Numbered from the stretch's first letter, positions 16,701-24,648 are shown. The stretch: DNA of 40,215 bases from UBA4717 sp045580165 (GCA_045580165.1 JAZNNG010000051.1:1-40215); one strand, 5' to 3'. Numbers and translations are program-made. The notes: a model not told the origin generated them from the sequence alone.

Positions 16701-16897
16701 CCGACTTCAACGTAACCGACAGAATAAACGTCAGAATTACGGGTAGCGAAAAGATAACCGCGATTGCTGACAGAAACGCCGAATATATCGGAAAGATAGT
16801 ACTTGCAGACTCGATCGTATACACTCAAGGCGAGGGAATAAGCAAGGATTGGAACATCAACGGCGAGGACGTAGTAATCACCGTTACCAAGGCGTAA
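13781..16897 (+). CDS. ileS: Isoleucyl-tRNA synthetase
   Basis: A 1038-residue class I synthetase that charges tRNA-Ile with isoleucine and edits valine. The HIGH motif is PHIGHVLAR (near residue 55) and KMSKS is at residues 590-594. Editing-domain sequence is visible (AWTTTPWTLPSNVALCV, HIAPAFGEDDANVGRRYG). Zinc-ribbon-like cysteine pairs occur (YCPRCG, WRCG, CECGH, CEKCG). The long form with a C-terminal extension (SDFNVTDRINVRITG) fits the IleS2-type synthetases common in Clostridia. The ATG at 13781 is chosen over an upstream in-frame start inside the T-box terminator because AAGGAG lies 8 bases before it. It is expressed as a single gene from the T-box promoter and closed by a terminator at 16904. 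Confidence 0.97.
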   Translation: MYKKVPTTLDFVGRERETLEFWKENKVFEQSLKWREGAPTYTFYDGPPTANGKPHIGHVLARVIKDMIPRYHCMKGQDVPRKAGSDTHGLPVELEDEKLLGLDGKEQIEEYGIAPFIDKCKESVWKYKGMWEDFSGIVGFWADMDNPYVTYDNNFIESEWWALKQIWDKGLLYKGFKIVPYCPRCGTPLSSHEVAQGYKDVKERSAIAKFKVKNEENTAILAWTTTPWTLPSNVALCVNPNAKYIKVKYGEEFFIIAEALADKVLGEGEYEVVCEYLGTELENTEYEPLFKYVSPAEKCWYVVCDNYVTMDDGTGIVHIAPAFGEDDANVGRRYGLPFVQLVDGSGNMTKETEFAGVFCKDADKLVLRTLKDRGLLFSAPEFEHSYPHCWRCGTPLIYYARNTWFIKMTAVKEDLIRNNNTVNWVPESIGKGRFGDWLENIQDWGISRNRYWGTPLNIWECECGHKHSIGSIEELKSMSDNCPDNIELHRPFIDDVTIKCEKCGKEMHRVPEVIDCWFDSGSMPFAQHHYPFENKDLFEKQFPADFISEAVDQTRGWFYSLIAISTLLFNKAPYKDVVVLGLVQDENGQKMSKSKGNAVDPFDALNKFGADAIRWYFYTNSAPWLPSRFSERAVVEGQRKFMGTLWNTYAFWTLYADIDEFDPTKYDIKKLELSVMDKFILSRLNTMVGELDKNLANYRIPEAARNLSDYVDELSNWYVRRSRERFWKTGENADKTAAYMTLYTALVTVARAAAPMIPFMADDIYRNLVCTVDKNAPISVHLCDFPTVDEAMIDKKLEDEMSFILDAVVLGRAVRNAANIKNRQPLGTIYIKTDRQVSNYYRDIVCDELNIKKAEFVPDVSAFSSYSFKPQLKTVGPKYGKLLGKIKAALETLDGNAAMAELEANGALKFDFDGEEVVLTRDDLLIDVMQKEGYASMADKSITVALDTTLTDELVEEGFVREIISKIQTMRKDSDFNVTDRINVRITGSEKITAIADRNAEYIGKIVLADSIVYTQGEGISKDWNINGEDVVITVTKA

Positions 16898-16903
16898 TTT
16901 AAT

Positions 16904-16935
16904 AAAAAAGCACTTCTTTTGAAGTGCTTTTTTAT
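16904..16935 (+). terminator. Terminator after ileS
   Basis: AAAAAAGCACTTC and GAAGTGCTTTTTT form a perfect 13-bp stem around TTTT, with the U tract running on to TTTATT. Confidence 0.9.
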
Positions 16936-16941
16936 TGCCTC

Positions 16942-16970
16942 TTGCTTTTTTTGAAAATTTTATATATAAT
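16942..16970 (+). promoter_or_regulatory. Probable promoter of the ROK-type regulator
   Basis: TTGCTT (16942-16947) and TATAAT (16965-16970) are spaced by 17 bases, between the ileS terminator and the next gene. Confidence 0.5.
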
Positions 16971-17012
16971 TTATAAAGAGCCAATCAAAATTAGTTTTGT
17001 GAGGGGACAATT

Positions 17013-17930
17013 ATGGAAAAATACAGTCTTGGCAGTATAAAGCGCGATAGCATCAGACGGGTGTTCGCATCCATTTGGAGAAAAGAGCTTGTCAGCCGCC
17101 TTGAAATTTCAAAAGAAACGGGACTCAGCCTTATGACCGTCGGAAAGATAGCCGATGCGCTTGCCGATAAAGGAGTCATTATTCAGCAAAAGGGAAACAC
17201 GGGTTCAGTCGGAAGAAAGGCGAGCTTTATTAGCCTTAACAAAGATAACTTCGCGCTTGTGCTCGACCTGTCGGATAAAACACCGTCCTTTGCGGTTGTG
17301 AATATATGCGGCGATGTCTTGCATTTGGAAAGCTATAACACAAGCGCGGCATCAGACGGTAAGGCGGCTCTCACGGACTTTTTTGAGAGAGCCAAGAAGT
17401 ACAGTGATATGAATTACCTCCTTGACCCGTGTATGGGTATCGGCGTTATTGTTGACGGTAACTACACCGAATCGGTCGGAAAAGTTGCCGTAAACGGCGA
17501 AAAGGTAAGCCTTGAAAAATATTTTCTCCCTATTTTCAAAAAAGACCCTACCGTAATACTCACGTCCGTGAGAGCAAAGGCGGCAACAGAGATCGAGGGG
17601 GAGAGAAGTACGCTTTACTTCGAGCTCGGTGAAAAAAACGTAACGGGAGCATACTCGCTTGACGGTGAAATGTGTGATATTGACGGTGTAGTGACGGGCG
17701 AGCCTGTCGACAGCATCCCCGCGATATGCGTATTTCTGTCACCGAAGAAGACCGTGCTTGACGGAGATTCATTGACCTGTGAGAAAATTAAAGAAAAAAT
17801 TGCAAAAAAATGCAAGAAGACCGAAGTCGTAACTATTGATGAAAGTACTTCCGAAAAAGCAAAGTCCAAATACGTGGGATGTGCCGCGCTTATTGCCGAC
17901 GAATACATAAATATCACCAAACGCCTGTAA
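17013..17930 (+). CDS. Degenerate ROK-family transcriptional regulator
   Basis: A 305-residue protein with the layout of a ROK repressor. An N-terminal winged helix (about 8-70) shows the typical LVSRLEISKETGLSLMTVGKIADALADKGVI. A C-terminal actin-like fold follows (about 80-305). The usual ROK features are missing. The phosphate loop (normally D-x-GG-T) reads LVLDLSDKTPSFAV, the CxCGxxGC zinc motif is absent, and no sugar-contacting E-x-GH sequence is seen. It therefore probably regulates without kinase activity and may not bind sugar in the standard way. The start follows GAGGGGA by 6 bases. It is a single gene with its own promoter and has no sugar gene beside it, so the target is unknown. 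Confidence 0.78.
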   Translation: MEKYSLGSIKRDSIRRVFASIWRKELVSRLEISKETGLSLMTVGKIADALADKGVIIQQKGNTGSVGRKASFISLNKDNFALVLDLSDKTPSFAVVNICGDVLHLESYNTSAASDGKAALTDFFERAKKYSDMNYLLDPCMGIGVIVDGNYTESVGKVAVNGEKVSLEKYFLPIFKKDPTVILTSVRAKAATEIEGERSTLYFELGEKNVTGAYSLDGEMCDIDGVVTGEPVDSIPAICVFLSPKKTVLDGDSLTCEKIKEKIAKKCKKTEVVTIDESTSEKAKSKYVGCAALIADEYINITKRL

Positions 17931-17955
17931 GCGCGAATATAAAGCCGAATTCTGC

Positions 17956-18000
17956 AAATACTGTTAAATGCAATAACCATTGCAATAGAAAACAGTATTT
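17956..18000 (+). promoter_or_regulatory. Nested hairpin abutting the DUF1540 ribosome binding site
   Basis: AAATACTGTT (17956-17965) is perfectly complementary to AACAGTATTT (17991-18000). Nested inside is TGCAAT-AACC-ATTGCA (17969-17984). The outer stem ends one base before AAGGAG (18001-18006). It may terminate the ROK transcript poorly, shield the mRNA end, or control access to the ribosome site. Confidence 0.55.
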
Positions 18001-18012
18001 AAGGAGAAGGCC

Positions 18013-18195
18013 ATGAATAACGAAAACGCAAACAAGAGCATCGAATGCACCGTAACACAGTGCAAGTACCATTGTGTTGACGCAAACTACTGCGCGCTCA
18101 ACACAATCAAGGTTGGAACACACGAAGCAAACCCCACACAGACACAGTGCGTGGATTGCGAATCCTTTGAGTGCAAGACGGGCTCTTGCCAGTAA
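18013..18195 (+). CDS. DUF1540 cysteine-rich small protein
   Basis: A 60-residue protein with eight cysteines arranged as ECTVTQCKYHCVDANYC and QCVDCESFECKTGSCQ, plus the invariant VGTHEANPTQTQC segment. This is the DUF1540 family, widespread in spore-forming Firmicutes. The cysteine spacing suggests metal binding, but function is not established. A strong AAGGAG lies 6 bases before the ATG, directly after a 10-bp hairpin. A terminator with a UUCG loop follows 10 bases after the stop, so it is probably a small monocistronic message. Confidence 0.9.
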   Translation: MNNENANKSIECTVTQCKYHCVDANYCALNTIKVGTHEANPTQTQCVDCESFECKTGSCQ

Positions 18196-18204
18196 AACAG
18201 AGCA

Positions 18205-18234
18205 GAAAGACACCTTCGGGTGTCTTTTCTTTAT
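18205..18234 (+). terminator. Terminator after the DUF1540 gene
   Basis: AAAGACACC-TTCG-GGTGTCTTT forms a 9-10 bp stem with a stable UUCG tetraloop, followed by TCTTTATAT. Confidence 0.88.
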
Positions 18235-18273
18235 ATCAAAATCGTAAAACTTTTATTAAATATAAAAAAACTA

Positions 18274-18302
18274 TGGAAAAATCCGTTAAAATATGATATA
18301 AT
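18274..18302 (+). promoter_or_regulatory. Possible promoter of the lon operon
   Basis: A perfect TATAAT (18297-18302) has TGGAAA at the -35 position with 17-base spacing; the -35 is weak. A short inverted repeat TTGCC/GGCAA (18332-18336, 18345-18349) lies in the leader. No CIRCE or CtsR heat-shock operator was recognised. Confidence 0.4.
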
Positions 18303-18388
18303 CTATAAAATATAAAGTATTTTGGAAAGTGTTGCCAAATGTCAGGCAAAATGGCGGGATTTCCCCCATCACATAAAGGATAGAGCTA

Positions 18389-20713
18389 ATGTCAAACTAC
18401 ACAGAAAGAATAGAAAAAAACAGACTTCCCATAATTGCCCTCTCGGGTATAGTTGCGTTTCCGTCGATACCGATAGCTTTTGAGCTTGCCGACGAAAGAG
18501 ATATCGCGGCATTCAAGGCGGCGATGGATGCTAATCGCTCGGTATTTTTGGTTCTTGCCAAGGAAGAAAACCCGAAGGAATATAATCACGCGACACTTTA
18601 TAACGTTGGAACGACAGCGGTTATAAAGCAGTCGGTCAACACCGACGACGGACGTGTCCACGTAATAGCAGAGCCCGCTTGCAGAAGCAAGATAATGGCG
18701 ATAGACGAAAGGGACGGCGTAAGCTTTGCCACTGTGCTTTCAAAAAGCATCACGCTTGACGATGACAACGACCTCAGATGCGAGGCTTTGATGCGCGAGG
18801 CGCTCAAGGCGTTCCGCGCTCTCACCAAGCATTTGCCGAAGAATACAAATGACGTAACGGGCTCGGTAAATCAGATAAGAAACGTAGGACTTCTCTCGGA
18901 CTTTATTGCGTCACAGGTGTTTGAAAGAGCAGAAAAACGCCAGGAGGTGCTTGAGATATTCGACCCCGTAAAGAGACTTGAGCACACGATAGTTCTTCTT
19001 TACGAGGAGGCAAGTATACTCAAGGAGGAGGCGGCGCTTCACAAAAAAGTGAACAGAGCCATTGACGAAAATCAGCACGAATACTACCTCAGAGAAGAGC
19101 TCAAGGTCATACAGAGCGAGCTTGGAGAGGGAAGCGAGGCTGACGAATACATAAAGCGCATACTCGACAAGAAGCTTCCAAAGGAAGTAGAGGGAAAGCT
19201 TATGAAGGAAGCCGAGAGAATGTCGCACAATCCGTACGGCTCTCCCGAAAACGCGGTTTCGCGCGGCTACCTCGATACTTGCCTTGAAATCCCGTGGGAT
19301 ACTGCAAGCAAGACGAGAATAAGCGTAAATGCGGCAAAAAAGATACTCGATGCCGACCATTACGGTCTTGAAAAGGTCAAAAAGCGTATACTTGAATACC
19401 TCGCGGTAAGTGAGCTCACCCCCGAGCTTAAAACTCAGATAATATGCCTCGTCGGACCTCCCGGCGTTGGTAAAACCTCGGTAGCATCGTCGATAGCGCG
19501 CTCAATGAAGCGTAAATTCGTAAGGGTTTCGCTCGGCGGTGTCAAGGACGAGTCCGACATCCGAGGACACAGAAAGACCTACATCGGCTCAATGCCCGGA
19601 AGAATCATAAACGCGCTCATTCAGGCGGGCGTAAAGAATCCTGTTATACTTCTCGACGAGATAGACAAGATGGCAAGCAGCTATAACGGCGACCCTGCAT
19701 CGGCACTCCTCGAGGTACTTGACGGTGAGCAGAATCACGCATTCCGCGACCACTACGTTGAGCTCCCCGTGGACCTTTCCGAGTGCGTGTTCATAGCGAC
19801 CGCAAACACCCTCGAAACGGTTGCGCGTCCGCTTATCGACCGTATGGAGATAATCGAGCTTAAGACCTATACACGCCACGAAAAGCTTGAAATAGCAAGA
19901 AAGCACCTTATACCAAAGCAGCTTAAGCGTCACGGACTTAAAAAGGAGCAGCTTGCGCTCACCAAGGACGCAATACTTGAGATCGCGGACTATTACACCG
20001 CGGAATCGGGCGTCCGTAACCTTGAACGCGAGATAGCGTCTATATGCAGAAAAGCGGCGCTTGAAATTGTCGAGGGAAATAGCGGAAAGATAACCGTAAA
20101 CGCAGGAAACGTAAAAAAGTATCTCGGCAACCGCAAATCCCGCCCCGAGAAGATATCAAAGGACAACGAGGTGGGAGTTGTAAACGGACTCGCATACACC
20201 GAGGTCGGCGGCGATATGCTTAAGATCGAAGCATCGGTGTTCGAGGGAACGGGTAAGCTTGAGCTTACGGGCTCTCTCGGCGACGTAATGAAGGAGTCGG
20301 CACACATCGCGCTCAGCTATGTTCGCTCAAGGGCAAGCGAGCTCGGTATTGACGGAGACTTCTATAAGAGCAAGGATATACATATCCACGTTCCCGAGGG
20401 CGCAGTTCCGAAGGATGGCCCCAGCGCTGGAGTCACACTTGCTACCGTAATAGCCTCGGCGCTCGGCGGTTACCCCGTCTGCCGTGACATAGCGATGACG
20501 GGCGAGCTTACCTTAACGGGTAACGTGCTTCCCATCGGCGGACTCAGAGAAAAAACGCTCGCGGCGTATAACGCGGGAGTAAGCAGGGTAATAATTCCTC
20601 AGGATAACGAGGGCGACCTTGACGATATCGACCCCGTAGTACGCGAGAAGCTTAAATTCATACCCGTCAGACGAGCTGATGAGGTGTTAAAGACGGCACT
20701 TTGCAGAAAGTAA
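18389..20713 (+). CDS. lon: ATP-dependent protease Lon (LonA)
   Basis: A 774-residue LonA. It has the N-terminal substrate-recognition LON domain (about 10-200) and a long coiled/helical middle ending in the AAA+ module. Walker A is GPPGVGKT (356-363) and Walker B is ILLDEIDKM, and the sensor segment is FIATAN. The C-terminal serine-lysine protease domain shows PKDGPSAG with Ser679 and GLREKTLAA with Lys722, the catalytic dyad. It degrades damaged and regulatory proteins in the cytoplasm in an ATP-dependent hexamer. Length fits the family. The start follows AAAGGA by about 9 bases. engB begins 4 bases after the stop, the same order as in Bacillus subtilis lonA-ysxC, so they are co-transcribed. 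Confidence 0.97.
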   Translation: MSNYTERIEKNRLPIIALSGIVAFPSIPIAFELADERDIAAFKAAMDANRSVFLVLAKEENPKEYNHATLYNVGTTAVIKQSVNTDDGRVHVIAEPACRSKIMAIDERDGVSFATVLSKSITLDDDNDLRCEALMREALKAFRALTKHLPKNTNDVTGSVNQIRNVGLLSDFIASQVFERAEKRQEVLEIFDPVKRLEHTIVLLYEEASILKEEAALHKKVNRAIDENQHEYYLREELKVIQSELGEGSEADEYIKRILDKKLPKEVEGKLMKEAERMSHNPYGSPENAVSRGYLDTCLEIPWDTASKTRISVNAAKKILDADHYGLEKVKKRILEYLAVSELTPELKTQIICLVGPPGVGKTSVASSIARSMKRKFVRVSLGGVKDESDIRGHRKTYIGSMPGRIINALIQAGVKNPVILLDEIDKMASSYNGDPASALLEVLDGEQNHAFRDHYVELPVDLSECVFIATANTLETVARPLIDRMEIIELKTYTRHEKLEIARKHLIPKQLKRHGLKKEQLALTKDAILEIADYYTAESGVRNLEREIASICRKAALEIVEGNSGKITVNAGNVKKYLGNRKSRPEKISKDNEVGVVNGLAYTEVGGDMLKIEASVFEGTGKLELTGSLGDVMKESAHIALSYVRSRASELGIDGDFYKSKDIHIHVPEGAVPKDGPSAGVTLATVIASALGGYPVCRDIAMTGELTLTGNVLPIGGLREKTLAAYNAGVSRVIIPQDNEGDLDDIDPVVREKLKFIPVRRADEVLKTALCRK

Positions 20714-20717
20714 GATT

Positions 20718-21317
20718 ATGAAACTTAACATACAAAACACAAACCTTACCGTAACCGCAGGACTTAAACAACAGTTTCCGCGCGATAACAGACCGCAAAT
20801 AGCATTTTCGGGACGCTCCAACGTCGGAAAAAGCTCGCTTATCAATACTCTCATAGCGAGAAAAAGCCTCGCGCGTGTCAGCGGTCAGCCGGGTAAGACC
20901 ATCACTATAAATTTCTACGAAGTTGATAAAAAGCTCTACCTCGTAGACCTTCCCGGCTACGGATTTGCCAAGAGAGCGCCTGCCGATAAGGAGAAGTGGT
21001 CAAGACTTTGCGATGATTTCTTCAACTCGCACGACAAGGGCGTGCTCAAGGCGGTTGTTCAGCTTATCGACATCAAGGTAGGACCGACGGCAGACGACGA
21101 TATGATGCTTGAGTGGTTAAACCGCGCCGAGATACCGTATATCATAGCGGCGACCAAGATAGATAAGCTTAACGTGACCGATGCCGAAAGGAATATGGCA
21201 CTTCTCGCGGAATATCCGCTTCTCAAGGAGGGAACGCCGATAATTCCGTTCTCGTCGCTCAAGAAGATAGGCAGAGATGACCTCTGGAAAGCAATCATTC
21301 AAAAGGTTGAAGGTTAA
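20718..21317 (+). CDS. engB: Ribosome biogenesis GTPase EngB/YsxC
   Basis: A 199-residue TRAFAC GTPase required for 50S subunit maturation. The G1 loop is SGRSNVGKSS (31-40). The switch II region is DLPGYGFAKR and the G4 motif is ATKIDKL. A SALKKIG-like G5 region is replaced by SSLKKIGRDDLW. Length is normal for the family. It is packed 4 bases after lon and 3 bases before the site-2 protease gene, so it depends on upstream transcription. No independent promoter was noticed. Confidence 0.96.
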   Translation: MKLNIQNTNLTVTAGLKQQFPRDNRPQIAFSGRSNVGKSSLINTLIARKSLARVSGQPGKTITINFYEVDKKLYLVDLPGYGFAKRAPADKEKWSRLCDDFFNSHDKGVLKAVVQLIDIKVGPTADDDMMLEWLNRAEIPYIIAATKIDKLNVTDAERNMALLAEYPLLKEGTPIIPFSSLKKIGRDDLWKAIIQKVEG

Positions 21318-21320
21318 ACT

Positions 21321-22010
21321 ATGGGATTCATTACAGAATTGTTTTCGGATATACCGGGCTTCCTCATAAGGCTTATTATCGTTATCTTTTCACTTACCAT
21401 ACACGAGGTTGCTCACGGATATGCTGCATATAAAATGGGAGACCCGACGGCAAGAGCCTTCGGCAGACTTTCCCTTAATCCGCTTAAGCACCTTGACCCC
21501 CTCGGATTTCTGTGTATGCTTTTCTTTCGTTTCGGTTGGGCGAAGCCCGTGCCGATAAACGCGAGATATTTCAAAAAGCCGAGGCAGGGAATGGCGGTGT
21601 CCGCGCTTGCGGGACCGCTTGCAAATATACTGATGTCGTTTATAGGACTTATATTCTATAAGACGGTGCTTGCATTGCAGTGGTACGACGTAATAACGGT
21701 GAATTCGCAGTTTGCGGAAAATCTGTTTATACTCGTTCTTGAGTTTTTCTCCACCTTCTGCGTTCTGAACCTCTATCTCGGGGTATTCAACCTTATTCCC
21801 GTACCGCCTCTCGACGGCTCGAGAATACTTTTCGTAGTTTTGCCCGACAAGCTTTATTTCGGCATAATGAAGTACGAGCAGTATATACAGATAGCTCTTA
21901 TCGTGTTGCTCTATCTCGGACTACTTTCGGGTCCGCTGAGTGCGCTTTGCGGGGCAATTTTGAATGGTATGGAATGGCTTTTAGAGCTTATACCGTTTTT
22001 CAAATTATAA
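21321..22010 (+). CDS. Site-2 protease family membrane metalloprotease (M50)
   Basis: A 229-residue integral membrane zinc protease of the rhomboid-size M50 group. The first membrane segment carries HEVAH (His28, Glu29, His32). The second active-site segment NLIPVPPLDGSRIL supplies the third ligand Asp. Six hydrophobic segments are seen in all, and no PDZ domain. Homologues lie between engB and scpA in many Clostridia. Their substrates are not known; SpoIVFB and RseP relatives cut membrane-bound sigma or anti-sigma factors. The gene starts 3 bases after engB and ends 15 bases before scpA. Confidence 0.9.
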   Translation: MGFITELFSDIPGFLIRLIIVIFSLTIHEVAHGYAAYKMGDPTARAFGRLSLNPLKHLDPLGFLCMLFFRFGWAKPVPINARYFKKPRQGMAVSALAGPLANILMSFIGLIFYKTVLALQWYDVITVNSQFAENLFILVLEFFSTFCVLNLYLGVFNLIPVPPLDGSRILFVVLPDKLYFGIMKYEQYIQIALIVLLYLGLLSGPLSALCGAILNGMEWLLELIPFFKL

Positions 22011-22025
22011 AATTCGGAGAAAATT

Positions 22026-22808
22026 ATGGAGCTTTCATTCAAGCTTGAAAAATTTGAAGGTCCGCTTGACCTCTTGCTCTCGCTTATTTCAAAGAATAAG
22101 GTCGAGATAAGCGATATACCCATTGCGATGATATTCGAGCAGTATATGGAGTATATTGGTCTTATGCAGAGCATGGATATGGAGGTTGCGGGAGAGTTTA
22201 TAGTAATGGCGTCCGAGCTGATGCTCATTAAGAGCAGAATGCTTTTGCCGCGTGAGGACGAGGAAGCCGAGGAAGACCCGCGTGCAAGACTCGCCGCCGC
22301 GCTTCTTGAATACCAGAAGATCAAGGAAGCGTCAAAGACACTCGCCGAGAAGTTTGTAACATACAGTAAGCGTTACGCAAAGGACACCGACGAGATAAAG
22401 GCAGACACGGGCTACGTCGCGCCTCACGACGCGGAGCTTTTGCAGGCGGCAGTTATGAAAATGTTCACCCGTTTGCAGAAGGCGGAAAAGGAGGCGGTTG
22501 ACGCAGAGGTGCCCTTTGAAAAAATACTTCGTGCACCGATAGTTCCCGTTTCCGTAAAAATCTACGGAGTGCTTAAGACCATAAAGCGCCGCGGTCACGT
22601 CAGATACACCGATATGCTTGCAGGCGCAGAAACCAAATCCGAGCTTATCGCGATATTTATGTCGGTGCTTGAGCTTATCAAGAACGGAAGACTCATTCTC
22701 AAGCCCGTAGAGCTTGATGACGGAAGCTATGAGGACTTTGATATGTATATCAATATGGACCGCAAGAAAGCACCCGAAAAGACGGATAACACGGAGGCAC
22801 TTGAATAA
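22026..22808 (+). CDS. scpA: Segregation and condensation protein A
   Basis: A 260-residue kleisin that bridges the SMC head domains and, with ScpB, forms the condensin that compacts and segregates the chromosome. The N-terminal hallmark is FEGPLDLLLSLISKNKVEISDIPI. The middle has ELMLIKSRMLLPRED followed by an acidic loop, and the C-terminal winged helix shows ELIAIFMSVLELIKNGRL. Length is typical. GGAGA before the ATG gives the ribosome site. scpB follows after 56 bases that contain a promoter-like sequence starting in the scpA stop region. Confidence 0.95.
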   Translation: MELSFKLEKFEGPLDLLLSLISKNKVEISDIPIAMIFEQYMEYIGLMQSMDMEVAGEFIVMASELMLIKSRMLLPREDEEAEEDPRARLAAALLEYQKIKEASKTLAEKFVTYSKRYAKDTDEIKADTGYVAPHDAELLQAAVMKMFTRLQKAEKEAVDAEVPFEKILRAPIVPVSVKIYGVLKTIKRRGHVRYTDMLAGAETKSELIAIFMSVLELIKNGRLILKPVELDDGSYEDFDMYINMDRKKAPEKTDNTEALE

Positions 22809-22829
22809 AACGTCATAATATTGTATAAT
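22801..22829 (+). promoter_or_regulatory. Possible internal promoter for scpB
   Basis: TTGAAT (22801-22806, overlapping the scpA stop) and a perfect TATAAT (22824-22829) are spaced by 17 bases, 36 bases before the scpB start. Confidence 0.5.
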
Positions 22830-22864
22830 ATACAAAAGGCTACAACAAACCGAAAGGCACGGAC

Positions 22865-23494
22865 TTGCAAAAAATGGAAATTTCCGAAAAGAAAAACATA
22901 GTTGAGGCGGTACTGTTTGCGGCAGGACACGCCGTAACGTACGATAGACTCGCGCTTTTGTTTGAAGAAACTCCGGGAGAGGTAAAGAAATTCATCCGCG
23001 AGTTTGCCGACGAATATAACGCGCCTGAAAGCGAGAGGGGTATTCAGCTTATCGTGTACGACGACAGATGTCAGCTCTGCACGAAAGAGGAGTACATAGA
23101 GTACATAAGGGCGGCGCTCGGAATAAGACGCGGCGGCAACCTCTCTAATTCCTCGCTCGAGGTGCTTTCCATCGTCGCGTACCACCAGCCCGTCACACGC
23201 GCGTTTATAGAGCAGGTGAGGGGAATAGACAGCTCTTACGCGCTCGGAACGCTTGCGGAGAAGGGACTTATCGAGACCTGCGGACGTCTTGACGCGCCGG
23301 GAAGACCGTCGCTTTACGCAACCACCGACGATTTCCTAAGATGCTTCGGACTCTCGTCCGTGAAGGACCTTCCGAGCGTTACGGTGGGTGACGAGCAGAT
23401 GAATACCGACGAGCAGATGGAAATACTCGCAAATCTCGAAAGGGAAGCGGCAGAAAAAGAAAAGGCCGAGGCAGAGGAAGAAGAACAGGCGTAA
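22865..23494 (+). CDS. scpB: Segregation and condensation protein B
   Basis: A 209-residue ScpB with the two winged-helix domains of the family: VEAVLFAAGHAVTYDRLALLF in the first, and LSNSSLEVLSIVAYHQPVTRAFIEQVRG plus GLIETCGRLDAPGRPSLYATTDDFL in the second. It dimerises and binds ScpA in the SMC complex. A TTG start at 22865 is preferred because AAAGG lies 7 bases upstream; an ATG at 22874 would be 16 bases away. The C-terminus is an acidic, Glu-rich tail. It is followed by the DUF2953 gene in the same frame, separated by the TAA stop. Confidence 0.94.
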   Translation: MQKMEISEKKNIVEAVLFAAGHAVTYDRLALLFEETPGEVKKFIREFADEYNAPESERGIQLIVYDDRCQLCTKEEYIEYIRAALGIRRGGNLSNSSLEVLSIVAYHQPVTRAFIEQVRGIDSSYALGTLAEKGLIETCGRLDAPGRPSLYATTDDFLRCFGLSSVKDLPSVTVGDEQMNTDEQMEILANLEREAAEKEKAEAEEEEQA

Positions 23495-23539
23495 GCCGCG
23501 TGGGAAGGACTGATAAAGATAGGAGCACTCAAAATAGCC

Positions 23540-24154
23540 TTGTGGATAGCTATCCCGATTTTTGCCGTGCTTCTTTTGCTTCTTACAAGGCTCAGTATAA
23601 GAATTAAATACACTGATAAGGTTGAAACCGAGATAAGATACGGCTTTATAAGACTCGATAGAATTATCGGTAAGCTCGGCGGCAAAAAGAAAAAGAAGAA
23701 GCCTGATGCGCCAAAGGAAAAAAAGAGTATGCAAGGCGGCGAAAAAACGCCGATCACGGAAACCGTAACTCTGGTGCTTGAAATACTGAGGGCGTTTTGC
23801 CCCAGGTTCTTTAAGCGATTCCGTATTAAAGCCGCGCGGATACTTATAAGCGTCGGCGCGGGTGACCCTGCAAAAACGGCGGTGTATTACGGCGCAGTCG
23901 TTCAGGCAGTCGCACTTATCGTGGACTTTCTCGGGGATCATACCGATTTCAAGACCTCTAAAAAAACGGTTATCAGAGTAGACCCCGATTTTTTAAGCGG
24001 TCGGACGAGGGCGGAGATAGATATTTGTCTTTCTCTGACTCCAATGCACGTTATTTCAAGCGGAGCAGTAGCGGCTCTCGCATACTTTAAGCATAAATCA
24101 AGATCTAAAGCAAAAAATAAAGCCGACACAGACGTCGGGAAAGGCTTGGTGTAA
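23540..24154 (+). CDS. DUF2953 domain membrane-anchored protein
   Basis: A protein of about 204 residues with one N-terminal membrane segment (WIAIPIFAVLLLLLTRLSI). It is followed by a basic Lys-rich loop (KLGGKKKKKKPD) and a C-terminal DUF2953-type domain (ARILISVGAGDPAKTAVYYGAVVQA and RVDPDFLSGRTRAEIDI). The family sits between scpB and the gerW/ytfJ gene in many spore-forming Clostridia, as here, and is linked to sporulation only by context. The start is uncertain: TTG at 23540 has a distant AGGAG, and the frame is open back to 23495 without an ATG, so a CTG or ATA start nearer AAGGA is possible. Confidence 0.8.
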   Translation: MWIAIPIFAVLLLLLTRLSIRIKYTDKVETEIRYGFIRLDRIIGKLGGKKKKKKPDAPKEKKSMQGGEKTPITETVTLVLEILRAFCPRFFKRFRIKAARILISVGAGDPAKTAVYYGAVVQAVALIVDFLGDHTDFKTSKKTVIRVDPDFLSGRTRAEIDICLSLTPMHVISSGAVAALAYFKHKSRSKAKNKADTDVGKGLV

Positions 24155-24157
24155 ATT

Positions 24158-24571
24158 ATGGCAGAAAGCAAAATCAGCGAAATCATCGCAACCTCTCTCT
24201 CGGAGATCAAAAATCTTGTTGACGCAAACACGATAATCGGAGAACCGATCAATACCCCCTCGGGCACGGTTATTATTCCCGTTTCCAAGATAACGATGGG
24301 ACTTGCAACGGGCGGTGTTGACTTTGGTGCAAAGGACCGCGCCGAAACCGCGAAAAAGGACGATAAGTTCAGTGGTGGCGGCGGAACGGGAGTGTCTGTT
24401 ACACCCGTTGCCTTTCTCGTTGTAAAGGCTGACGGCAAGGTAAGTATGATAAACGTGGAAATGCCTCCCGAAGCACCCGACGTAGTCGGGACCGTTACAG
24501 GCTTTATCGAAAAATCTCCCGACATCGTTGCAAAGTTCAAGGAAATTTTTGCAAAGGGCGACAAGGAATAA
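24158..24571 (+). CDS. gerW: Spore protein GerW/YtfJ family
   Basis: A 137-residue protein with the family pattern: SLSEIKNLVDANTIIGEPINTPSGTVIIPVSKITMG, GGVDFG, a glycine-rich FSGGGGTGVSVTPVAFLVV, and a C-terminal FIEKSPDIVAKFKEIF. In Bacillus, YtfJ/GerW is needed for proper germination through nutrient receptors and is made in the forespore. It starts 3 bases after the DUF2953 stop and precedes a dacF-type carboxypeptidase, the usual sporulation neighbourhood. The exact role in this organism is inferred. Confidence 0.92.
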   Translation: MAESKISEIIATSLSEIKNLVDANTIIGEPINTPSGTVIIPVSKITMGLATGGVDFGAKDRAETAKKDDKFSGGGGTGVSVTPVAFLVVKADGKVSMINVEMPPEAPDVVGTVTGFIEKSPDIVAKFKEIFAKGDKE

Positions 24572-24648
24572 TCCGAATAAAAAGAGCGCGTACGCGAAAC
24601 AATATAGTCATAAAACCAAACGCTGATAACGGCGGAACGGAGCTTGAT

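Noticed and set aside
18303..18388. Heat-shock operator (CIRCE or CtsR) in front of lon
   Set aside because: Only a 5-bp inverted repeat (TTGCC/GGCAA) was found; neither consensus is present.
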